The position numbers were made by a program, and so were the translations under genes. A stretch of 64,000 nucleotides of DNA from Thermococcus sp. 4557 (GTDB taxonomy: Archaea > Methanobacteriota_B > Thermococci > Thermococcales > Thermococcaceae), in the NCBI RefSeq assembly GCF_000221185.1, contig NC_015865.1:310001-374000 (forward strand). Reading direction: 5' to 3'. The notes below the pieces were generated by a model. That model was given only the letters and a program-made list of their open reading frames with translations. It was not told the DNA's origin and did no database searches. Every line of letters starts with the position of its first letter. Positions within the stretch are counted from its first letter, which is position 1. This document shows positions 34,488 through 41,892 of this stretch, piece after piece.

Positions 34488-35291
34488 ATGGGGCGGGAGA
34501 TTCCTGAGGTTTTAATAAACAGCGCGATAGGGATTGTGCGGGAGCTTGGGGGCAAGGCCCTCGTTATTCTCGAGGATATCGACCCAGAGAGGCTTCGGGA
34601 TGCGGGCGTTACAATAGTCATAGTCGGTTCCTCATTCGACGTTGAAGAGGAGACGGTCAAGCGGGTCTCGATACCCCAGAACCTCGACCTTAACAACATC
34701 CTGAACCTCATATCCGCGTTTCTTATAGAACACGACATCCTCGGGGAGGGCGACTCCTTCGTCTACGTCACCCGGGAGATGATAGGGATAAAGACCGTTA
34801 AAAAGAGCATATCCGCCATGAGGGGATTCTTTGCCCAGAACCAGAGCGTGCTCCAGCGGCTGCTTGAGATAACCATAGAGTTGAGCGTGGAAGGCCGAGA
34901 GGGAACGCCCGTTGGAACGATATTCGTCATCGGCGACACCAGGCGCGTTCTCAGGCACTCCCACCAGCTCATCCCGAACCCGTTCAAGGGGCACAGGGTC
35001 AACGTTCTGGACAGGGACAGCAAGGAGATAATCAAGGAGTTCGCCCAGCTGGACGGGGCGTTCATAGTCCGCGACGACGGCAGGATCGCGGCCGCCGGCC
35101 GCTACCTGGAGGTCGAGCCGAAGGTCATAGACCTCATGCTTCCACCGGGCCTGGGGAGCAGGCACATAGCGGCCGCGGGAATAACGAAGCTCACCAAGGC
35201 GATGGCGATAAGCCTCTCCGAGAGCGGCACGATAAGGATATTCAAAAACGGCCTCATGCTCCTGGAGTACAACCCAAGGATAAGGTACTGA
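34488..35291 (+). CDS. dacZ: archaeal diadenylate cyclase DacZ (c-di-AMP synthase)
   Basis: A 267 aa protein with an N-terminal alpha/beta domain (about 1-130, pyruvate kinase C-terminal-like in the family) and a C-terminal DAC domain. The catalytic DGA is at 189-191 (QLDGAFIVRDDG) and the RHR-type motif reads GSRHIAAAGIT (223-233). Together they form c-di-AMP from two ATP. Archaeal DacZ is essential in haloarchaea, where it is linked to osmotic balance. ATG 34488 is preceded by GGTTGGTGAGC, with a TATA element (GTTTTTATG) near 34446. No phosphodiesterase or c-di-AMP receptor is recognisable nearby. Confidence 0.9.
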   Translation: MGREIPEVLINSAIGIVRELGGKALVILEDIDPERLRDAGVTIVIVGSSFDVEEETVKRVSIPQNLDLNNILNLISAFLIEHDILGEGDSFVYVTREMIGIKTVKKSISAMRGFFAQNQSVLQRLLEITIELSVEGREGTPVGTIFVIGDTRRVLRHSHQLIPNPFKGHRVNVLDRDSKEIIKEFAQLDGAFIVRDDGRIAAAGRYLEVEPKVIDLMLPPGLGSRHIAAAGITKLTKAMAISLSESGTIRIFKNGLMLLEYNPRIRY

Positions 35292-35767
35292 TTCGTTTCC
35301 ATCACGCTGATTCTTCTCTTTTCTGAATTTCCGGGCAGGTTATGTCGTTTTATCCAGAACAAACCTTCGTATGGGTCCGGGAATCCAGTTCTTGCAGTTC
35401 CGAAAATGTAACATCAGGTAATCCCGACACTTTTTTAATATGACGAATTTTCTTCGAATTTCGGGGCGGAGACATTAGGACGCTGGCTTGAACTGTTCCT
35501 CCATGAAAATCGGCTCTTCTTGAAAATGTGGGCATTCAAAATGGCTGCGGCCGATTTAACGGGCTGTGTGGGGTCAGGAAGTCTCCGGCACATACACTGC
35601 CCCCAGTAACAGGGTGCTGTGATGCGTTTTCTGCCCGTATTCATCCCGCAGCGGCCGCGCTTCTTGGAGACCTGATTGAGGGACCCAAAGGGGGGCTTTC
35701 TGCAAAAAGGTTTTATATCGAGGCGCCCATTAAACTCCATTAGGAGAACGGGGCAAAAAACCGCCCT
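35292..35767 (+). promoter_or_regulatory. CRISPR leader region
   Basis: These 476 bp lie between dacZ and the first repeat and have no credible gene. The distal part is AT-rich (ACTTTTTTAATATGACG near 35429), the middle contains a GC-rich stretch with GCGGCCG words, and the last 70 bp carry GGTTTTATATCG (about 35709-35720). This TATA box would start pre-crRNA transcription near 35740, about 28 bp before repeat 1. Length and position fit the long leaders of Thermococcales arrays and set the array direction as plus strand. Confidence 0.7.
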
Positions 35768-36584
35768 GTTGCAATAAGACTCTAGGAGAATTGAAAGTGG
35801 GCTTAGCGATAAGCCAAAGCGGTATTTTCGTATGTTGCAATAAGACTCTAGGAGAATTGAAAGTGAGGATGAGTCCACCGGCTATGATTATCTTAGTCCG
35901 GGTTGCAATAAGACTCTAGGAGAATTGAAAGAAAACGCAGCTGTGCCCTTGTTGAGGTACTCTGTGAACGTTGCAATAAGACTCTAGGAGAATTGAAAGT
36001 CCGCCGGGGGGTGGGCCTCTTTGCGGGTTCTCCCCTGTTGCAATAAGACTCTAGGAGAATTGAAAGGGTCGGGCAGGCTGGTGAGGGCCAGGTTCTATTA
36101 TGCGTTGCAATAAGACTCTAGGAGAATTGAAAGTATGCTCCTCTATACTTTCCTTTCCATGCTCATGCTTGTTGCAATAAGACTCTAGGAGAATTGAAAG
36201 GCCCGATACGGGCTACTGGAGGATTCTGCTTTAATTGTTGCAATAAGACTCTAGGAGAATTGAAAGTCATCACGAAGAGGGAGAGGGTTATCACCCTCGA
36301 AGTTGCAATAAGACTCTAGGAGAATTGAAAGCGTATTCGTCGTCCCTGTGCGGTGGCGTCTTAAAGTGGTTGCAATAAGACTCTAGGAGAATTGAAAGGT
36401 GAGCTCGTACTCTGCAAGATCGTTCAGTTCAATCGTTGCAATAAGACTCTAGGAGAATTGAAAGTCGGCTGGGTTGGCGGGTTTATACGCGCGTGGTCAA
36501 AAGTTGCAATAAGACTCTAGGAGAATTGAAACTTGGCAACCATGTAAGCCACAATCATTCCAAACAGTATGGTTGCAATAAGAC
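35768..36584 (+). CRISPR. CRISPR array, 12 full repeats plus one truncated
   Basis: A 30 nt repeat (GTTGCAATAAGACTC...GAATTGAAAG) starts at 35768, 35834, 35902, 35970, 36037, 36104, 36171, 36237, 36302, 36369, 36435 and 36503. Repeats 1-11 are identical; repeat 12 ends in C instead of G. Spacers are 35-38 nt. A final 13 nt match (GTTGCAATAAGAC, 36572-36584) follows a 39 nt interval and then decays. Spacer 1 contains a perfect hairpin (GGCTTA-GCGA-TAAGCC). The repeat resembles that of Pyrococcus arrays served by type I and III systems. No cas gene lies in this window, so the array depends on Cas proteins encoded elsewhere. Confidence 0.98.
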
Positions 36585-36617
36585 CCCCATGAACCCAGAA
36601 ACAAAATCAAAGGGAGC

Positions 36618-37262
36618 TCACTCCCACTCCCCCATATCGAAGGGATACTTGGTTTTCAGCACCACTATCGTCATCAGACCCGCGCCTATGTACTCCATTA
36701 TGATGTCCCGAATCTTGTTGTTTATCGGTCGTCCACGTGGGGCAGTATGGTGAGCGAGGCTACGAGCTCTATAAACTCCCACAGGACGCCGATTACGAGG
36801 AGCGCCGCCATCGAGTATTTGACGATTGTCTTCGCGCTCCAGCCCTTGTTGTTGATCTTGGAGTATTCCAGGGCCATCTTGGCGAATATCGTCCACATCA
36901 TCAGGCCGCCGAGGGAGTGCCTATGATGTCGCCGTTCTCGTAGACGTTGTAGAGGTCAACGTTGAGTATCGGGACGTTGAGGAGCGTCACGTGGAAGAGG
37001 AAGAACACCGCGACGATTATCATGACGCCGTTGTCATATATCGGGCTTATCCAGGGCCATATCTTCCTGCTCGGGTTGGGTAGAACTTCCTGACGGAGAG
37101 GGCGAACAGCATGACGATCAGGGCGAATATCGAGGTTCTGAGCTGGGTGTCGCTGTTGTGCACGATGGCATTGACAAAGTCCAGAAAAACCACGAATATT
37201 GCCAGCGCCAGTACAACGTCTTCCCGGCAGCTCAGCTTCCTCTCCTTGTAGAATTCCGACAT
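36618..37262 (-). pseudogene. broken polytopic membrane protein gene
   Basis: Read in three successive frame changes, this stretch encodes a coherent membrane protein of about 215 aa. It begins MSEFYKERKLSCREDVVLALAI, with five or six hydrophobic segments, and ends YPFDMGEWE. Each break is explained by one missing base: near 37078-37081 (after KFYP, then NPSRKIWPW), near 36908-36915 (after DIIGTP, then GGLMMWTIF) and near 36725 (after HVDDR, then INNKIRDII). GGTGAAAGCCC precedes the ATG. I do not recognise the family. The gene lies directly behind the CRISPR array. Sequencing error is an alternative, but no other gene in the window shows frameshifts. Confidence 0.75.
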
Positions 37263-37347
37263 GGGCTTTCACCTTTGATTAAGTAGCGGGTTCGGAGATA
37301 AAAAAGTTAATGGCCGAATGTAGAGAAGGAAAGTGTGGAAAAAGAAC

Positions 37348-38589
37348 TCAGAAGAGCCACTGGTTCTCTATGCACTCGTCGCAGGGCGGCTTTTCTCCCG
37401 CTATGGCCTTGAACTTCTTGTAGATACACTCCGGCAGGCCGAGCGGGCAGCGGTCCGGGGTGACGCCGGGCCTCACCTTGGTCGGGTCGAGCTTTATCTT
37501 GATGTACGCCTCGTACTCCTCGACCTTCTTCCACGGCAGCACCTTGGCGCCGTAGATGACCAGGTTGTCGTAAATCTTGGCGTAGTCGCCGACGACCGCG
37601 GTCTCCTTGAGTATAACGTTCTTTCCAACGACGACGCCCTCTCCGAGGATGCTGTCCTTTATCTCGGAGCGCTCCTTGACGATGTCGTTGCCTATGAGTA
37701 TGGCGCGCTTGAAGTAGGCCCTGTCCTCGACAACGGTGTTCGGACCTATGTACGTGTAGGCCTTTATCTTGACGCCGTGGCCTATCTTGACACCCTCGTC
37801 GATGTAAACCGGTCCCTGTATCTCAACGTCCTCCGGGACTTCGGCGCCCTCTTTGATGACGAAGTAGCCGTTCTCCTTGGCTATCTCATCCATCGCGACC
37901 TGGTGGGCGTAGAAGAGGTCGTCAGGGGTTCCGAGGTCGATCCAGTAGTACTCACGCGGTATCTTGTGGGCGTAAACAAGTCCCCTGGTCACGTACTTCG
38001 GAAGAACCTCGCGCTCGAAGTAGACTTCCTTGTTCTTCGGAATCTCCTCCAGAACCTTCTTGTTCACCATGTATATGCCCGCATCGACGAGGTTGGTGTG
38101 GGGCCTGTGGGGCTTCTCCTCGAAGTGGGTGACCCGGTTTCCGTCGTCCAGCTCGACGACTCCGTACTTCTCAGGGTCATAGACCTTGGTAACCGCGACA
38201 GTTATGAGGCCGTCGTTCTCTTTGTGGGCCTTGATGAGCTCTTTAAAGTCGAAGTTCGTGAAAACGTCACCGTAGATGACAAGGAAGTCGTCGTCCACGT
38301 AATCTTCCACGTTCTTGAGCGCTCCGCCGGTCTCGAGCGGCATCGGGTCATTAACGAACCGTATCGTTTTGGGGTAGTCGGCCATCCTTTCGTCGATGAA
38401 CTCCCTTATCTCTCCCCTCATGTAGTGGACGGACAGGATTATCTCATCGATCTCCTGGATTTTCTCCAGGCTCTCGAGGAGGTACTGAAGGTTCGGCTTG
38501 CCAAGAACCGGAACCATGGGCTTGGGTCGGGTCGATGAAAGCGGCCTTAACCTCGTTCCAAAACCGCCAGCAAGAATAACTGCCTTCAT
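37348..38589 (-). CDS. sugar-1-phosphate nucleotidyltransferase with left-handed beta-helix and Cys-rich tail
   Basis: A 413 aa enzyme. The N-terminal nucleotidyltransferase carries AVILAGGFGTRLRPLSSTRPKPMVPV (about 3-28, quoted in part: GGFGTRLRP, RPKPM), with VIYGDVFTNFD as the metal Asp region. From about residue 250 hexapeptide repeats form a left-handed beta-helix (IQGPVYIDEGVKIGHGVKIK). The last 40 residues are unusual: DRCPLGLPECIYKK and PPCDECIENQWLF give four Cys able to bind metal. It probably makes an NDP-sugar (GDP-mannose or dTDP/UDP-glucose type) for surface glycans. ATG 38589 follows GGTGATACC, with a TATA element (CATATAAAAC) at about 38621-38629. Confidence 0.88.
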   Translation of the reverse strand: MKAVILAGGFGTRLRPLSSTRPKPMVPVLGKPNLQYLLESLEKIQEIDEIILSVHYMRGEIREFIDERMADYPKTIRFVNDPMPLETGGALKNVEDYVDDDFLVIYGDVFTNFDFKELIKAHKENDGLITVAVTKVYDPEKYGVVELDDGNRVTHFEEKPHRPHTNLVDAGIYMVNKKVLEEIPKNKEVYFEREVLPKYVTRGLVYAHKIPREYYWIDLGTPDDLFYAHQVAMDEIAKENGYFVIKEGAEVPEDVEIQGPVYIDEGVKIGHGVKIKAYTYIGPNTVVEDRAYFKRAILIGNDIVKERSEIKDSILGEGVVVGKNVILKETAVVGDYAKIYDNLVIYGAKVLPWKKVEEYEAYIKIKLDPTKVRPGVTPDRCPLGLPECIYKKFKAIAGEKPPCDECIENQWLF

Positions 38590-38720
38590 GGTATCACCGT
38601 TTACCCTTTCAACAAAGGGTTTTATATGTTTTACGGCCATAAAATATATAACCGACGGTGGCAGATTTAACTGGCGGTGAAAAGTTCGAAAAATCCGCGT
38701 TTAGGCCCCCACATGAGTGT

Positions 38721-38756
38721 TTTGCCCCAAAAATCGGGGTTTAACCGCGGAAAAAA
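38721..38756 (-). terminator. candidate terminator of the feoABC operon
   Basis: Reading on the minus strand past the feoC stop, a T6 run (plus-strand A at 38751-38756) is followed by a CCCCGATTTTTGGGG hairpin. These T-rich tracts are the expected termination signals. The 190 bp gap 38590-38777 otherwise holds only the nucleotidyltransferase promoter. Confidence 0.4.
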
Positions 38757-38777
38757 GATAAGTTCTGCAGGGGACCA

Positions 38778-39047
38778 TCACGGTTTCGATGCACCGCTCT
38801 TTCCATCGAGCCTGAACTCCGAGAGCTGATACACCCTCCCCTTGAAGCGGAAGCAGGCGCCGGGGCAGACGCTCTTAAGGGGGCAGGTGGCGCAGGCGCT
38901 CTCCCCCGCCTCCACCCGCTCCAGGTAGCCGAGGTCGGCCAGCACCTCCATGGCGCCGACGACCTCGTCCCTCGGAACGTTCAGCTCCCGGGCTATCTCG
39001 TCTATGCTTCTCCCTTCCTCCAGCAGTTCCAGGATCCTCTCCAGCAT
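38778..39047 (-). CDS. feoC: FeoC-like winged-helix protein with four-Cys motif
   Basis: An 89 aa protein with an N-terminal winged helix (LERILELLEEGRSIDEIARELNV, then EVVGAMEVLADLGYLERVEAG). A Cys cluster CATCPLKSVCPGAC (about 53-66) could hold a 4Fe-4S cluster, as proposed for bacterial FeoC. It starts 9 bp after feoB with GAGGTG ahead of ATG. The role may be sensing iron or oxygen, or tuning FeoB, but it is unproven in archaea. Confidence 0.85.
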   Translation of the reverse strand: MLERILELLEEGRSIDEIARELNVPRDEVVGAMEVLADLGYLERVEAGESACATCPLKSVCPGACFRFKGRVYQLSEFRLDGKSGASKP

Positions 39048-39056
39048 TCCAACACC

Positions 39057-41033
39057 TCAGTAGCCCAGCGCCGTCCCCACGTTCCATATCAGGATTCCAA
39101 CGAGCGACGCGAGGGCAATCATGTAAACCACAGTGAAGGCGGCCCATTTCCAGCTGCCCTCGGCCCTAACTGCACCTATCGTGGCTATGCATGGGACGTA
39201 GAGGGTGGTGACCATGCCGAGCACGTAGGCTTGGAGCGGCGTCATTGCCCCCACTATGGCCTCCTCGCTTCCGTAGATTATTCCGTAGGTTGATATGACG
39301 TTCTCCTTGGCGATTATCCCGAACAGCAGGCTAACCGCCGCCTTCCAGTCGAGGCCCATGAGACGCATGTACGGCTCGAAAAACATGCCAAGCCTCTCCG
39401 CGTAGCTTCCCCCTGTGCCCATCTGCACTGGATAGCTGCTGAGGTACCAGATGGCCATCGAGCCGAGCAGGATTATGGTTCCCGCCTTCTTTATGAACTC
39501 CTTGCTCCTCTCCCACGAGTGGAGCGTCACCGTCTTCCACGACGGGATGAGGTACTCCGGCAGCTCGATGATGAACGGGCTCTCCTCGCCCCTGATAACA
39601 AACCTGCTCAGGAGCCAGGCCACGAGGAGGGCAAGCAGCACCGCCGTGGCGTAGATGCTCACCGCGACGAGCGCCTGGTGGCCGGCGAAGAAAGCCCCCG
39701 CCAGGAAGCTTATGACGCTCAGCCTGGCACTACAGGGTATCAGCGGGTTGACGAGCATGGTCAGCAGTCTGTCCCTCTCGTCATCGAGCGTTCTGGTGGC
39801 CATCACGGCGGGGACGTTGCATCCGAAGGCGAGCACCAGCGGAATGAAGCTCTTGCCCGGCAGGCCGAACTTCCGCATTATGCGCTCCATGACCACGGCC
39901 GCCCTGGCCATGTATCCAACGTCCTCCAAGACGGAGAGTGCCAGGAACAGCAGGAAGACGAGCGGGAAGAAGCTGAGCACAGAGCCAACGCCCGCTATGA
40001 TTCCATCGACCAGGAGGCCTCTCAGAGCCTCGTTTGCTACATGTGGCGCGAGCCATTCCCCGAAAGCCGTGAAAGCCTCGTCGAGGTATCCCTGGAGGGG
40101 CAGCCCGACGGCAAACACGAATTTGAACATGAGGTAGAAGACGCCGAAGAGCACGAGGAGGCCATAGACGGGGTGGGTGAGGAACCTGTCGAGCTGGTCG
40201 CTGAAGCTCTCGCCCTCCACCTTCGTGTACCTCACAAAGCGGTGCATGAGCCTGTCGATGAACTCGTACTTCTGGCTGGCGATTATAAGGTCCATCGCGC
40301 GCTTGTAGCGCTCTTCAACCTCCGCTATGTGGCCCATAATCTCGTCGAGCTTCTCACTCCCGAGGTGCCGGAGGATGAGCTTTATGACCCCATCGTCGCG
40401 CTGAAGGAGCTTTATCGCGAGCCAGCGGAGGTTGTACTCCTCCCCCAGCTCGGTGCCCTCGAGAACCGCGGTTATGTGCTCTATCTCCCTCTCGACCTCC
40501 GGGTCGTACTGGGGAATAACTGGCCTCTCCTTCAGCATCCCGTTGGCCATCTGGTGTATCTTATCCTTCAGCTCGTCGATGCCGGCGCCATCCTTTGCGC
40601 TCATCGCCACGACCGGAACGCCGAGAACCTCCTCCATCCTCTTCACGTTTATCTCGATGCCGTGCTTCTCGGCCAGGTCTATCTTGTTGAGGGCTATGAT
40701 GACGTTGTTGAGGCCCATCTCGAGTATCTCCATGGTGAGGAAGAGGTTTCGCATGAGGGCAGTTGCGTCGATGACGTTCACGACCACATCGGCGCTCCCC
40801 TTCAGGAGGAAGTCCCTCGCGACGAGTTCGTCGACGGAGTGAGCCGTGAGGGAGTACGTGCCCGGGAGGTCAACCACGAGAAACTTCTGCCCCTTGTACT
40901 CCAGGATTCCCTCCTTCTTCTCGACCGTGACGCCGGGCCAGTTGCCGACGTGCTGCCTCAGCCCGGTCAGCGCGTTGAATATGGTCGTTTTTCCGACGTT
41001 GGGGTTTCCTGCCAGTGCAATGACCTTCATCAT
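39057..41033 (-). CDS. feoB: ferrous iron transporter FeoB
   Basis: A roughly 658 aa Fe2+ transporter. The N-terminal G domain has G1 GNPNVGKTT (about 9-17), VEKKEG, G3 DLPGTYSL and G4 NKIDLAEK, followed by a helical GDI domain. The membrane part has two Gate modules; LVLAFGCNVPAVMATRT holds the Cys of the conserved GCNVP motif. Length is near the family norm. ATG 41033 is chosen because GAGGTGG lies five bases upstream; the next ATG (41030) is equally possible. It lies between feoA (10 bp upstream) and feoC (9 bp downstream). Confidence 0.97.
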   Translation of the reverse strand: MMKVIALAGNPNVGKTTIFNALTGLRQHVGNWPGVTVEKKEGILEYKGQKFLVVDLPGTYSLTAHSVDELVARDFLLKGSADVVVNVIDATALMRNLFLTMEILEMGLNNVIIALNKIDLAEKHGIEINVKRMEEVLGVPVVAMSAKDGAGIDELKDKIHQMANGMLKERPVIPQYDPEVEREIEHITAVLEGTELGEEYNLRWLAIKLLQRDDGVIKLILRHLGSEKLDEIMGHIAEVEERYKRAMDLIIASQKYEFIDRLMHRFVRYTKVEGESFSDQLDRFLTHPVYGLLVLFGVFYLMFKFVFAVGLPLQGYLDEAFTAFGEWLAPHVANEALRGLLVDGIIAGVGSVLSFFPLVFLLFLALSVLEDVGYMARAAVVMERIMRKFGLPGKSFIPLVLAFGCNVPAVMATRTLDDERDRLLTMLVNPLIPCSARLSVISFLAGAFFAGHQALVAVSIYATAVLLALLVAWLLSRFVIRGEESPFIIELPEYLIPSWKTVTLHSWERSKEFIKKAGTIILLGSMAIWYLSSYPVQMGTGGSYAERLGMFFEPYMRLMGLDWKAAVSLLFGIIAKENVISTYGIIYGSEEAIVGAMTPLQAYVLGMVTTLYVPCIATIGAVRAEGSWKWAAFTVVYMIALASLVGILIWNVGTALGY

Positions 41034-41043
41034 GAGGGCCACC

Positions 41044-41271
41044 TCACAGTTTTCGTATCATGACCTTCGCTGCCATTCCCCTGCCGATGGCGAAGCGCAC
41101 GCCGCCGACTGAGATGATTATCGGGCCGTACTGGTGGGACTCGATTATTTGAACCGTAGCTCCGGGGGTGAGGCCCATGCCCACAAGCCGCTGCCTTGCG
41201 GTGGGGCCGCCGAGGATGTTCACCACGATCCCCCTGTCCCCGGGTCTGAGTGCGTTTAAAGGTACAATCAT
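41044..41271 (-). CDS. feoA: FeoA-domain protein
   Basis: A 75 aa SH3-like protein that regulates or stabilises FeoB. Family marks are LRPGDRGIVVNILGG (9-23), RQRLVGMGLTPGATVQII (about 29-46) and GVRFAIGRGMAAKVMIRKL at the end. Start ATG 41271 is favoured because GGTG (41281-41278) stands six bases before it; in-frame ATG 41277 and GTG 41280 are less well placed. It is the first gene of feoABC, and its promoter region carries two palindromes. Confidence 0.95.
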   Translation of the reverse strand: MIVPLNALRPGDRGIVVNILGGPTARQRLVGMGLTPGATVQIIESHQYGPIIISVGGVRFAIGRGMAAKVMIRKL

Positions 41272-41282
41272 GAGCATCACCG

Positions 41283-41296
41283 TTAGGCTTTCCTAA
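41283..41296 (-). promoter_or_regulatory. DtxR/IdeR-like operator 1 of feoABC
   Basis: TTAGG-CTTT-CCTAA is a perfect 5-4-5 inverted repeat matching the TTAGGNNNNCCTAA core of DtxR/IdeR/MntR-family sites. It lies at the predicted transcription start and just before the feoA ribosome binding site. Binding there would block initiation when iron is plentiful. Confidence 0.6.
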
Positions 41297-41321
41297 TTCG
41301 ATATTCAAATCCCTCGATGGC

Positions 41322-41331
41322 CTTAAAAAGC
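41322..41331 (-). promoter_or_regulatory. TATA element of feoABC
   Basis: On the minus strand the sequence reads GCTTTTTAAGG, a typical archaeal TATA box about 25 bp before operator 1. Confidence 0.55.
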
Positions 41332-41345
41332 TTTGGTGGGCCTAA
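41332..41345 (-). promoter_or_regulatory. DtxR/IdeR-like operator 2 of feoABC
   Basis: TTTGG-TGGG-CCTAA matches the TTAGGNNNNCCTAA core in nine of ten conserved positions. It abuts the TATA box on its upstream side and is 49 bp from operator 1 centre to centre. The pair brackets the core promoter. Confidence 0.5.
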
Positions 41346-41492
41346 CAAAATCAGAGAGTTCGAAATCAGAAATCCACGGGTTCTGAGACGCTCCGGAAAG
41401 GTGTTCCAGGAGGATACTGAATTTAAAACTTCGGAAAGGTATTTAAGGGATTGAGGAGAATATAAGGAGTTGAATTTCGGAGGTGTGTTATC

Positions 41493-41855
41493 ATGGAGGA
41501 GACTCCGCCTGAAGAACCCAAGAAGACGTCCCTTGGCATGGATGAGAACATCGAGGGGTTGCTTGCCTATCTTCTTGGTGCCCTGACAGGGATAATCTTC
41601 CTGCTACTCGAGAAGGAGAGCGATTTCGTCCGTTTCCACGCGATGCAGTCGACGATAACCTTTATAGGCATCTGGGTGCTCCAGATAATCTTCAGCGTGA
41701 TACCATACATTGGGGGCATCCTCGCCTGGCTTCTGGGAATTATAGGCTTCGTCCTCTGGATTCTCGGCATGGTGAAAGCCTACCAGGGCGAACGCTACAA
41801 GTTCCCCATCGTCGGCAACCTGGCCGAGGAGTGGATGGGGAAGGTCAACGTCTGA
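41493..41855 (+). CDS. DUF4870 (Tic20-like) membrane protein
   Basis: A 120 aa protein with an acidic/Pro N-terminus (EETPPEEPKKTSLGMDENIEGLL) and three hydrophobic segments (about 22-40, 50-70, 74-95). The FVRFHAMQSTI motif between helices 1 and 2 is typical of DUF4870, as is the C-terminal WILGMVKAYQGERYKFPIVG. Function is unknown. GGAGGTG precedes the ATG. A hairpin with a T6 run (41857-41882) follows and also contains the TATA-like element of the next gene. Confidence 0.88.
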   Translation: MEETPPEEPKKTSLGMDENIEGLLAYLLGALTGIIFLLLEKESDFVRFHAMQSTITFIGIWVLQIIFSVIPYIGGILAWLLGIIGFVLWILGMVKAYQGERYKFPIVGNLAEEWMGKVNV

Positions 41856-41892
41856 GGCTTAGCTTTTTAAGCCTCCTTTTTTACCTCACCCC

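Noticed and set aside
36533-36571. A twelfth ordinary spacer
   Set aside because: It is followed only by a 13 nt partial repeat and may be flanking DNA, so I count 11 certain spacers.
36901-37272. Separate 123-codon minus-strand gene starting at 37272
   Set aside because: Its first half is out of frame with the membrane-protein coding signal; only its second half is real and belongs to the broken gene.
37333-38538. 401-codon plus-strand frame opposite the nucleotidyltransferase
   Set aside because: Complement of a well-conserved gene; no ribosome binding site, no motif.
38590-38600. TGM (TATCAC) half-site before the nucleotidyltransferase gene
   Set aside because: GGTATCACC here is just the complement of the GGTGATACC ribosome binding site; no GTGATA partner at five bases.
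39519-41063. 514-codon open frame on the plus strand opposite feoB
   Set aside because: It mirrors the feoB coding strand; its composition (His/Glu/Val/Leu-rich, no domains) is what a GC-rich gene gives in the antisense frame.
41857-41882. Pure terminator hairpin after the DUF4870 gene
   Set aside because: AGGCTTA/TAAGCCT can pair and a T6 follows, but the same bases form the TATA-like element of the PP-loop gene, so the role is undecided and it is not listed separately.
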